Made by a program: the position numbers and the translations under genes. From Yes71-27 sp040758635 (GTDB lineage Bacteria; Bacillota; Desulfotomaculia; Desulfotomaculales; Ammonificaceae), in assembly GCA_040758635.1 (NCBI GenBank), contig JBFLVI010000015.1, positions 1 to 50,412 of the forward strand: a stretch of 50,412 nt of DNA, in the 5' to 3' direction. Numbering within the stretch: position 1 is the stretch's first letter; every line of letters starts with the position of its first letter. Of the stretch, positions 40,569 to 47,061 are shown piece after piece. The notes under the pieces are model-generated. The model had not been told where the DNA came from. It worked only from the letters and a program-made list of their open reading frames with translations, and did not search any database.

Positions 40569-41213
40569 TCAGACACCTAAAATCATGTGCAAGAAGTACA
40601 CTATCTCCTTCTGTAAGGCCTGGTACCAGGGCAGCCCGTCTTCGGTGTGGCGCCCGCAGGGAAGAAAGGTTATAAAACCGGGATAGTCTTCGTTGATGTA
40701 ATCGGGGTCCTTTTCATTTTCGCGCGGCGGAATCGTTATTCGGTTGCCGAAAAACCGCAGCGGGAACAGCCAGCAGGCCATCGGTTTGAAGTGCCAGGGG
40801 TGCAGGTTCAGTTCTTGGGCGGCGGTCTGCAAAGAGCAACGCCCGTCTTCGTAAGCAAAGACGCACCTGGTGTGGTTGAAGTGTTTTGGATAATCCGGAT
40901 TTTGATAGCTGAACGGCCGTACGGCGGTTTTCCTTCCTTTGACCCGGTTGTACCAGTTGCCGTCCACAATGTATTCCTCGGGCAGGTGTTTAAAGTGCTC
41001 GGGATGGTTGGAAACCACTGCCTTTATGCGCTCTTCTTCTCCGTCTGCCAGATAGGCTCCGTCATAGCAACAAAGAGCCTCACAGTGAGGAAAAACACAC
41101 GGCTGCAGCTTCAGCACCGTCGAATCTGCAGGGTTTCCCGTTAGAATCAGAAGTCCGTTTGGCCCTTTCAAGACGAGTGCGTCTCCGCGAAAGGCTGCTC
41201 CCATTTGGGTCAC
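40569..41213 (-). CDS. DUF3109-like Cys-rich (zinc/iron-chelating) protein
   Basis: A 214-residue soluble protein with clustered cysteines: PCVFPHCEALCCYDGAYL near residue 38, RCVFAYEDGRCSL in the middle, MACWLFPL, and PCGRHTEDGLPWYQALQKEI near the end. The spacing resembles the DUF3109/YkgJ group of putative zinc- or iron-chelating proteins. No Fe-S radical or known catalytic motif is evident. GTG 41213 is the probable start. It is convergent with the GH18 gene and followed upstream by the repeat-filled gap; the function is unknown. Confidence 0.72.
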   Translation of the reverse strand: MTQMGAAFRGDALVLKGPNGLLILTGNPADSTVLKLQPCVFPHCEALCCYDGAYLADGEEERIKAVVSNHPEHFKHLPEEYIVDGNWYNRVKGRKTAVRPFSYQNPDYPKHFNHTRCVFAYEDGRCSLQTAAQELNLHPWHFKPMACWLFPLRFFGNRITIPPRENEKDPDYINEDYPGFITFLPCGRHTEDGLPWYQALQKEIVYFLHMILGV

Positions 41214-41626
41214 GACACATCCCTCCTTACCATTTGCCGGGGTCTTGAAGGCTCCGGTTATGGGTCGTCGGGATACCTGTTGGCCTGTACCAACGCTTTG
41301 AGCCGCAAAAAGACATATGGGTGGTTCTTTAAACCGGAAAACTTGCTGCAGAAAGGAAATTGTTCTGGATTTTACGTTACGCGCGGTAGTTGTGTGGACC
41401 TGTTCGCCGAAGAGGTGGTTTCGTGTAAGTAAACAGACCTGGATTTTTCCCAGACGTAACGAATTTCGCGGTGATGAGTGCGCAACGAAGCCGCTTTCAG
41501 TTTGGTGTAAAAATTGTATCCTTAAAACAGAATGGTTGTCAAGTTATGGGAATCGCGGTATTTCATAGCGAATCAAAAGCAACAGGCGTCAAGCGCTACC
41601 GGAACTGCGCTACTTTCACCGGCTGA

Positions 41627-41670
41627 GTTGAGTGCGGGGCGGCGAGAAACAAGCAATGCGAGGAAGGCGT
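41627..41670. repeat. TTGAGTGC arm fragment plus segment inverted relative to 29.74 kb
   Basis: TTGAGTGCGGGG is followed by GCGGCGAGAAACAAGCAATG and CGAGGAA. The latter part is the reverse complement of the segment after the TTGAGTGCTGGG arm at 29743-29769, with one difference noted by eye. The arm keeps its orientation while the segment is flipped. Confidence 0.6.
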
Positions 41671-41680
41671 AACCCACCGA

Positions 41681-41738
41681 ATGAGAAGTGAGAGGTGCGA
41701 GGTGTGACTCTATGAAGAAATTCGCGCAGCGAATTTCT
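41681..41738 (+). repeat. Heptamer tract 2 with stem-loop
   Basis: Four 7-mers, ATGAGAA, GTGAGAG, GTGCGAG and GTGTGAC (41681-41708), are followed after seven bases by a perfect stem-loop: AGAAATTCGC, loop GCA, GCGAATTTCT (41716-41738). Confidence 0.7.
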
Positions 41739-41871
41739 CCCCCGAAAATACAAGGTTTCTGCAGCGGCGACTTTAGGCAGACCGGCTCGCGCCGGATTCC
41801 TGCGCTGACCGCACTATCGCTCGTCACCGGCTCTCCGTCCGGCACCGCGCAAACTCGGCGTCCCTGCCTTA

Positions 41872-41978
41872 ATTAGAAGTGAGAGGCCGGAGGTTGGAGG
41901 TTAGTAACTTTGTGAGAAATCAGCATCGCTGATTTCTTCAAAAATCCCACCTCTAACCTCTAACTTCCAACCTCTAAT
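41872..41978. repeat. Heptamer tracts 3 and 4 flanking a stem-loop, in inverted orientation
   Basis: Five forward 7-mers (ATTAGAA, GTGAGAG, GCCGGAG, GTTGGAG, GTTAGTA; 41872-41906) and five 7-mers on the other strand (ATTAGAG, GTTGGAA, GTTAGAG, GTTAGAG, GTGGGAT; 41978 back to 41944) enclose a perfect stem-loop AGAAATCAGC, loop ATC, GCTGATTTCT (41915-41937). The two tracts can pair imperfectly over ~35 bp and make one ~107-base nested hairpin. Confidence 0.75.
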
Positions 41979-42025
41979 TGCTCCGGTCTTGCCGCAGGTC
42001 CTACACACATTTTCATTCCCGGTGG

Positions 42026-42094
42026 CGACGATGAATCGTCGTGAATGACTCCCTTAGAAATCTCACCTCTAACCTCCCGCATCCCACATCTCAA
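42026..42094 (-). repeat. Stem-loop and heptamer tract 5
   Basis: CGACGAT, loop GA, ATCGTCG (42026-42041) is followed by an 18-base spacer and five 7-mers read on the minus strand: TTGAGAT, GTGGGAT, GCGGGAG, GTTAGAG, GTGAGAT (42094 back to 42060). The order tract-spacer-stem-loop is the same as in unit 2, on the opposite strand. Confidence 0.7.
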
Positions 42095-42101
42095 ATGGCG
42101 A

Positions 42102-42153
42102 GCATGACGAAGCAATGCGTCGTTTATCGCCGCGCCCGACGGGAAGCCTGAAT
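42102..42153 (-). repeat. 52-bp dispersed repeat, copy 2 (inverted)
   Basis: Reverse complement of the repeat at 29461-29512, 48 of 52 identical by hand alignment. The four differences include a G-for-A near position 17 and a two-base GT to AC change. Confidence 0.8.
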
Positions 42154-42185
42154 AGTAACCCGACATGCAGCTTTAACTCACACGG

Positions 42186-43880
42186 TTAATAAGGCCAGGC
42201 TGCCAGGCCCCCCTCCAGGAAGCGGACGTTACTGAACCCCTGTTCTTCAAGGATGCGCTGGGCCTCCCAGGCGCGCAGGCTGATCTGGCAAAAGGGCACG
42301 ATCATCCGGGCGGCCGGCAGGGTGGCGGCCTCGGCGCGCAGGCGGCCGAGGGGGATGTGAGCCGCGCCGTCGTACGGTGCCGGGCGCTTTTCGGCTTCCG
42401 CGGGCGTGCGGACGTCGAGCACCACTACGTTGTCGCCGTTTTCCAGCCGCTGTCTCAGCTCGGCGGGTGTCAGAGTTTTGGCTTCGCCGGCGAGCTTGTT
42501 CCGCATGGTGTTGGCGGCGTGGTGCAGGACGTCCATGGCGGTGTTGTAAGGCGGGGCGTAGGCGAGGTCGAAGTGTGCCAGGTGGTCCACGGTCGCCCCC
42601 ATGGTAATGGCCGCCACCAGTACGTCCAGGCGCTTGTTCACGTCCCCCTCGCCAACCAGTTGCGCCCCAAGGATTTTGCGTGACGGCACGTCCACGACGA
42701 GTTTGACGATCACCGCGCCGGCGCCCGGATAGAAGTGGGCGCGGTCGGAGCCGGAGACGATGACCGTTTCCACGGGGTAGCCGGAGTCGCGTGCCTGCGA
42801 CTCGGTGAGGCCGGTGCGGCCGACGGTGAAATCGAAAATCTTGAAGATGACGGTGCCCAGCACCCCGGGGAAGGTTTCCTGCAGGCCGGTGATGTTGTTG
42901 CCGATAACCCGGCCGTGGCGGTTGGCGACGGAGCCCTGCGGGGTGTAGACGGGCCGGCCGTTCACCAGGTTGACGTTTTCCACGCAGTCCCCGCCGGCGT
43001 AAATGTCCGGGTCGCTGGTCTGGAGGTAGTGGTTCACGGCAATGGCTCCGGTAGTGCCGATGACCAGGCCGGCGTCGCGCGCCAGGTCCACATTAGGTAC
43101 GAGGCCTACCGCCGTAATCACCAGGTCGGCCGGGTAGGCGCCCCGTGTGGTTACTACCTCCCGCACGTTGCCGGCTTCGTCCCCTTCCAGGCGCTCTACC
43201 AGTTCGCCGGTGCGGATCTTGAGCCCTTTATGCTCGAGGTGTTTCGTTACCAGGGAGGCCATTTCGTCGTCCAGGAAAACGGGTGCGATGTGTTGCATGG
43301 CCTCGATCACCGTGACAACGGGTTTCTCACCGGGCAGGTCGGCTTCGAGCAGCACCTCCGCAGCCTCAAGACCGATCAGGCCGGCCCCGATTACCACGGC
43401 GTGGCGGGTTTGGCCGGAGAACAGCCTCTCGCGGATGGCCCTGGCGTCGTCCAGCGACCACAGGGTGTGGACGTTCTTCAGGTCGGTGCCGGGGACCTTG
43501 AGTCGGGCCGGCCGCGCTCCCGTGGCCAGAATCAGTTTGTCGTACGAAAGCGTATCGTACCGCCCGGTGCGCAGGTCGTGCGCGTGGACCTGCTTCGCGG
43601 CCCGGTCAATCCTTTCGGCGCGGGTTCGGGTGAGGACGCGGACGTTCTTTACTTTTTGGAAGAAGTCGGGATCCCGGACGATTCCGGCGGGCGAGGAGAG
43701 CAGTTCTTGTATCTCCGCAATCTTGCCGCCGACGTAGTAGGGGATGCCGCAGCGGCCGGTAGAGACGTGGTCGCTCTGCTCGACGATGGTGATTTCGGCT
43801 TCCGGATCCCGCCGGCGGATGCGGGCGGCCGCCTTCGTACCGCAGGTGGTGCCGCCGATGATGAGGATGTGCTGTCCCAC
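42186..43880 (-). CDS. CoA-disulfide reductase with C-terminal rhodanese domain
   Basis: A 564-residue flavoprotein of the pyridine-nucleotide disulfide reductase superfamily. The FAD-binding N-terminus (HILIIGGTTCGTKAAARIRR), the redox C44 in STGRCGIPYYVGG, the NAD(P) motif AVVIGAGLIGLEAAEVLL, and the AGGDCVENVN flavin motif are intact. From about residue 465 a rhodanese domain follows, with a Cys in VPFCQISLRAWEAQRILEE. Such CoADR-rhodanese fusions reduce CoA disulfide/persulfide or polysulfide, linking redox balance and sulfur. GTG 43880 follows GGGAGG at eight bases. Confidence 0.92.
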   Translation of the reverse strand: MGQHILIIGGTTCGTKAAARIRRRDPEAEITIVEQSDHVSTGRCGIPYYVGGKIAEIQELLSSPAGIVRDPDFFQKVKNVRVLTRTRAERIDRAAKQVHAHDLRTGRYDTLSYDKLILATGARPARLKVPGTDLKNVHTLWSLDDARAIRERLFSGQTRHAVVIGAGLIGLEAAEVLLEADLPGEKPVVTVIEAMQHIAPVFLDDEMASLVTKHLEHKGLKIRTGELVERLEGDEAGNVREVVTTRGAYPADLVITAVGLVPNVDLARDAGLVIGTTGAIAVNHYLQTSDPDIYAGGDCVENVNLVNGRPVYTPQGSVANRHGRVIGNNITGLQETFPGVLGTVIFKIFDFTVGRTGLTESQARDSGYPVETVIVSGSDRAHFYPGAGAVIVKLVVDVPSRKILGAQLVGEGDVNKRLDVLVAAITMGATVDHLAHFDLAYAPPYNTAMDVLHHAANTMRNKLAGEAKTLTPAELRQRLENGDNVVVLDVRTPAEAEKRPAPYDGAAHIPLGRLRAEAATLPAARMIVPFCQISLRAWEAQRILEEQGFSNVRFLEGGLAAWPY

Positions 43881-43903
43881 TGGTTCGACCTCCCGGGTTT
43901 TTA

Positions 43904-43931
43904 GTTATAGGATGTCCAGCGGGCGTGCAAA
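43904..43931 (-). promoter_or_regulatory. Probable promoter of the CoA-disulfide reductase gene
   Basis: On the minus strand TTTGCA (43931-43926) and TATAAC (43909-43904) are spaced by 16 bases, 24 bases ahead of the start. GGGAGG follows as ribosome-binding site. Confidence 0.55.
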
Positions 43932-43965
43932 TAAAGCAAACCGGTGACGTTGGCAACGTCACCGG
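43926..43965 (-). terminator. Terminator of the nucleotidyltransferase cassette
   Basis: A perfect palindrome with 12-bp arms (CCGGTGACGTTG / CAACGTCACCGG, 43941-43965) is followed on the minus strand by TTTGCTTTATTTG. It lies about 50 bases past the small basic gene's stop and overlaps the -35 of the next promoter. Confidence 0.65.
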
Positions 43966-44011
43966 GGGGAAAGGACGTTCTCGCTAAGTCCGGGTCGGGA
44001 AGGGGACGAAA

Positions 44012-44227
44012 CTAACGGAGTATATACTGGCGCGGGCCGGTTTGTTTGAGCTTTCCCTGGCGCAGCCATTTCTTCCTGCGTTCCGCGGCGAGCAGGAAGA
44101 GCACGAAGGCTTTGCCGGGGCTCCGGGGACGTCCCCGGCGCTGGGGTTTCCCGGTGCGGAAAAGGGTCCGGCGAAAACGGGTCCGGTTTTCGGCCGCGTA
44201 TTTCTCGTAGTTGAACTCGCGGGTCAC
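44012..44227 (-). CDS. Small highly basic protein paired with a nucleotidyltransferase
   Basis: A 71-residue protein, extremely rich in Arg/Lys (FRRTLFRTGKPQRRGRPRSP; RRKKWLRQGKLKQTG). ATG 44227 overlaps the stop of the upstream nucleotidyltransferase gene (ATGA), so translation is coupled and the two are a cassette. No known domain is recognised; the charge suggests nucleic-acid binding or binding to the acidic partner. A terminator follows. A toxin-antitoxin or RNA-modifying pair is possible, but nothing in the sequence proves it. Confidence 0.6.
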   Translation of the reverse strand: MTREFNYEKYAAENRTRFRRTLFRTGKPQRRGRPRSPGKAFVLFLLAAERRKKWLRQGKLKQTGPRQYILR

Positions 44228-44859
44228 GCTTTTGGCCCCCTTTTTTCCTTCTGGGGAAAGAGCCGGTTTTGCGGCGCGCTCATTTCTTTTTGCAGCAGCC
44301 TTTCGCTTTTTCGCAGCGCCTGGGTTAGGACGTCTCCCACGCCTTCCTGGACGGCGGCTTTTTCAAGGTACTGCCGGTCGATCTTGTCCTGGTGCAGAAG
44401 CAGTAGGCTCACCGCCCAGTCCAGGTCGCTCTGCACCTTCCAGAATTTGGCTGCGGACAACCGGTCTATGATCAGGTCTTCCGGACCGATGATCCGGATT
44501 TTCTTTCCGCCGATAGAGACGGAAACAGTCTTTTCGAGCGATCCGGCCAGGGTCTTGTCGGGGATTTCCACGGCGACATCCATTTCCTCACTGTACCAGT
44601 GACGCCCTTCGCGGGAGAAGCCGATTTCTGCCAGGACCTCGGCCACTCTTTCTCGGCCGGGGACTACGATGTCCACGTCTGCGGTTGCGTATCCCCCGAA
44701 GGTGTAAAACTCCAGTGCGGTCCCCCCGACCAGAACGGGGGCAAAACCCTCCGGTTCGAGGACCTCGGTCAAAAGGGCGAGGAGCTTCAGCTTTCGTTTC
44801 AGGTCGTCCGGCTCCCGGCGCACTTCGTTGATTTGCTTTTTGTAGCGCTTTCTCAACAT
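44224..44859 (-). CDS. DUF6036/AbiEii-like nucleotidyltransferase
   Basis: A 211-residue nucleotidyltransferase-fold protein. The signature VLVGGTALEFYTFGGYATADVDIVVP has the GG and the DxD metal pair of the superfamily, followed by EEMDVAVEIPD with a third acidic residue and RIIGPEDLIIDRLSAAKFW. It resembles DUF6036 and AbiEii-type proteins, which include toxins that add nucleotides to tRNA or proteins. ATG 44859 is used, since a promoter (TTGTGA, 18 bases, TAAGAT) lies between it and the earlier GTG at 44925, which would begin upstream of the transcript. The basic partner gene overlaps its stop. Confidence 0.72.
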   Translation of the reverse strand: MLRKRYKKQINEVRREPDDLKRKLKLLALLTEVLEPEGFAPVLVGGTALEFYTFGGYATADVDIVVPGRERVAEVLAEIGFSREGRHWYSEEMDVAVEIPDKTLAGSLEKTVSVSIGGKKIRIIGPEDLIIDRLSAAKFWKVQSDLDWAVSLLLLHQDKIDRQYLEKAAVQEGVGDVLTQALRKSERLLQKEMSAPQNRLFPQKEKRGPKA

Positions 44860-44897
44860 GGTGACGCTGCCTTTTCCGGTATCTGGGTCGCAAGTTA

Positions 44898-44927
44898 ATC
44901 TTACCATACTAAAGGTTTCCGTCACAA
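44898..44927 (-). promoter_or_regulatory. Promoter of the nucleotidyltransferase cassette
   Basis: On the minus strand TTGTGA (44927-44922) and TAAGAT (44903-44898) are spaced by 18 bases, 38 bases upstream of ATG 44859. Confidence 0.5.
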
Positions 44928-45024
44928 GGCACGCGGAGATGTTTCCGCCGCGGCGGTTTCATTTCAGAAGCAAAAGCCAGGAAGCGAGCGGATTTCAGGC
45001 CGGCATGCCATTTATTGGCACTAA

Positions 45025-46788
45025 CTAACCGATGAGGCGGGCTGCCGGCCCGGCCCAGAAATCCCGCTCGAAGGTGCTGGCCGCCACGCCGCAGTTGTCC
45101 TTAACGGCCACCCTCAGGCGGTGGTAGCCTTCCGAAAGGCGCTGCTTCAGTTTGACCCTGGCCTCCAGGCGGCTATTGTCCACCGGCACCAGACGAAGCT
45201 CGAAGCGGTCGGCGTCGTCCCGGACGTCGTACCCGTCCACGTAAAACCGCAGGGTGGCGATGTCGAGCGCTTTCAGTTCGCGGCTTCCGGGATCGTTCAG
45301 CGCGATTGCCGGCACGATGCGCACCGTAAGTTCGCCGGCGTTCAGCATCGCGGTAAGCCTTTCCGCTTCAGAAGCGGACGGGTCTCCCCCGAGCAGCACC
45401 ACGGGTTGCAGCGCGACTCGAAAGTAGGCGCGGGCGGCGCCGAGGTCGAGGTGCGGCGTGGTGAGGAGCGTGCTCAGAAAGGCCAGAAGGGCATTTTCGT
45501 CGGCCGTTGACGAAAACGCCAGCAGCTTTTCCACCGAAAGGCCGGCGGTCAGGCGGGAGACGATCTTGCCCCGAAGCTCAAAGACCCTGAGGAAACGGAG
45601 GCTGAAGTCGTCCGGGTTGCGGAAAAGCGGCAGGACGGTGTCGGGAAGCAGAGAACCCAGGCGGTGTGCAAGCCGGAAGAGCAAGGTGCCCGGCTGGGTT
45701 ACTTCCCGTACCACCAGCGGGTCGGAGTGAATCTCCGGCGAGGTCCCCGGGGGCAACTCCGCAAGCAGGGCTATCTCCTCGTAGTTTTTACAGAAGAGAC
45801 CGTCGAAGACCGCGGCGACGGACAACTCGATGTAATCGGGCTCTCCCGTGACTGCAGGACTGATGACTTGCCGGACGGCGTCGGGCAGGTCGGGACGGAG
45901 GAAGCTGGCAAGGTGAATGAGCACCCTTAGCCCCTTGACGATCATCCGGAGGTTTTCCTGCAGGAGCTCGAGTTCTTCGGGAAGGATGCGCGGGGCCAAC
46001 CCCTGGAAGCGCTCCGAGGCGGCGGTCAGGAGATTGTACCGGCGGCCTTTGGCGCGGTAGTTCCGGAAAAAGGCAACCCTGGTGGTGTTGAAACGCTCTT
46101 CCTGGTCGTCGTAGCTGATCAGCAAGTCGTGGAAGAGCTCGATCAGGGCGTGGTCCACCAGGCGGTATTCCCGGAGGATTTCGGGACAGAAATCGGCGCC
46201 GAACACGCGGTGGGAGTTGGCATAACCCGGGAATACCGTGCTTCCGTCGGGCGGCGTCCAGGGATCCGTCAGGAGCCTGCCGGCTGCGTCCACGGCGGCG
46301 TAATGGGCGTACCAGTCGGCCAGTTGGTGGGCCAGCCAGCCGCAGGCGACAGCCAGGTCTTCCTCCCGGTAAGGACGCCTTCTGCGATCCTCTCCCGCCA
46401 GCCATTCGCTGACGAGGGCGTAGCCGAAAACCGGGCGGCCGGAGGCGCTGTCCGGGATGAAGTTGTGAGTGTAATCGTACACCGCGCTCCGGGTGAGGAT
46501 GTGCCGCGTGGCGATGGAGTCGGCGCTGTTGCCGCCGAAAATAAAGCTGTCCCGGTGGCACGCCACCCGGGCCAGGAGATCACGGTTTACCCTGGGATTG
46601 TCCGCGGCCGCTTCCTTTTCGGCCCGCTTCAAGGCCCGGTAATTGATGTACGGATGCGTGACCGGACCCCACCAGAAAACGGGCAGCAGCGGAAGCAAAA
46701 GCCCACGGGTAAAAAAACGTTTCAGCCGCCGGTACGCCTTCTTCAGTATCTGCCGGCGGTTTTTTGTTCGGTTGCGTATCGTCATCAT
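45025..46788 (-). CDS. Zinc-dependent phospholipase C-like membrane protein
   Basis: A 587-residue protein. The first ~40 residues are basic then hydrophobic (RGLLLPLLPVFWW), like an export signal or anchor. The next ~190 residues look like the helical zinc-dependent phospholipase C/S1-P1 nuclease fold: WWGPVTHPYINYRAL with a His, GGNSADSIATRHIL, and ACGWLAHQLADWYAHYAAVD with two His and an Asp. The middle is helical and unrecognised; the last ~90 residues (ELRLVPVDNSRLEARVKLKQR) look like a beta-sandwich. The enzyme call is tentative. It is divergent from prkA across 273 bp and may belong to the same sporulation programme. Confidence 0.6.
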   Translation of the reverse strand: MMTIRNRTKNRRQILKKAYRRLKRFFTRGLLLPLLPVFWWGPVTHPYINYRALKRAEKEAAADNPRVNRDLLARVACHRDSFIFGGNSADSIATRHILTRSAVYDYTHNFIPDSASGRPVFGYALVSEWLAGEDRRRRPYREEDLAVACGWLAHQLADWYAHYAAVDAAGRLLTDPWTPPDGSTVFPGYANSHRVFGADFCPEILREYRLVDHALIELFHDLLISYDDQEERFNTTRVAFFRNYRAKGRRYNLLTAASERFQGLAPRILPEELELLQENLRMIVKGLRVLIHLASFLRPDLPDAVRQVISPAVTGEPDYIELSVAAVFDGLFCKNYEEIALLAELPPGTSPEIHSDPLVVREVTQPGTLLFRLAHRLGSLLPDTVLPLFRNPDDFSLRFLRVFELRGKIVSRLTAGLSVEKLLAFSSTADENALLAFLSTLLTTPHLDLGAARAYFRVALQPVVLLGGDPSASEAERLTAMLNAGELTVRIVPAIALNDPGSRELKALDIATLRFYVDGYDVRDDADRFELRLVPVDNSRLEARVKLKQRLSEGYHRLRVAVKDNCGVAASTFERDFWAGPAARLIG

Positions 46789-47061
46789 CCGCCTGCCCCC
46801 TTTGTACCGGTCTTGAACCAGTATATTCAGCCGCCGTGCCGGGGGTTTTTGTCCGCTTGCAAAGCGTGCGGGTAAGAGGTCCGGGCGTCCTTTTCAACCG
46901 GGCCGGCGCATATATTTCAAACGAGCCGGGTTCCTGCGGTGTCCGAAACACCGGCTCGGGTAAATCACCCGTATTTGTAAGAGACCCGGCTGCCGGGCGA
47001 GTTCTTCGCGCCCAAAGACCACTGTCTGGAGACCGACCACTGTGTTGAAGGGGGGGTAGGT

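Larger units (their letters stand above)
41214..42185. other. ~970-bp gene-free repeat mosaic
   Basis: No supportable gene. From 41214 to about 41600 the sequence is unremarkable and contains only short unsupported frames. From about 41628 on it is a mosaic: TTGAGTGC arm fragment and an inverted copy of the 29.74-kb segment, heptamer tract 2 with stem-loop (41681-41738), a ~130-bp spacer, tracts 3 and 4 around a stem-loop (41872-41978), another stem-loop with tract 5 (42026-42094), and the second copy of the 52-bp repeat (42102-42153). Confidence 0.75.

Noticed and set aside
41205..41568. Short plus-strand open frames of 75 and 83 codons after the DUF3109-like gene
   Set aside because: They overlap each other in different frames, lack good ribosome-binding sites and show no recognisable protein features.
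41681..42094. Heptamer tracts as TRAP binding sites (many GAG/UAG triplets, and mtrB in the same window)
   Set aside because: TRAP prefers G/UAG spaced by 2-3 bases; here the 7-bp period gives 4-base spacers, several units lack the triplet, half the tracts lie on the other strand, and no trp gene follows.
20935..42094. CRISPR array
   Set aside because: Units are 7 bp, contiguous and degenerate, without unique spacers of constant length, and no cas gene is present.
46909..46916. CATATATT as a SigE -10 box for prkA
   Set aside because: It matches the SigE -10 pattern, but no ATA-type -35 lies at the right distance and the start is ~145 bases downstream; too weak to report.
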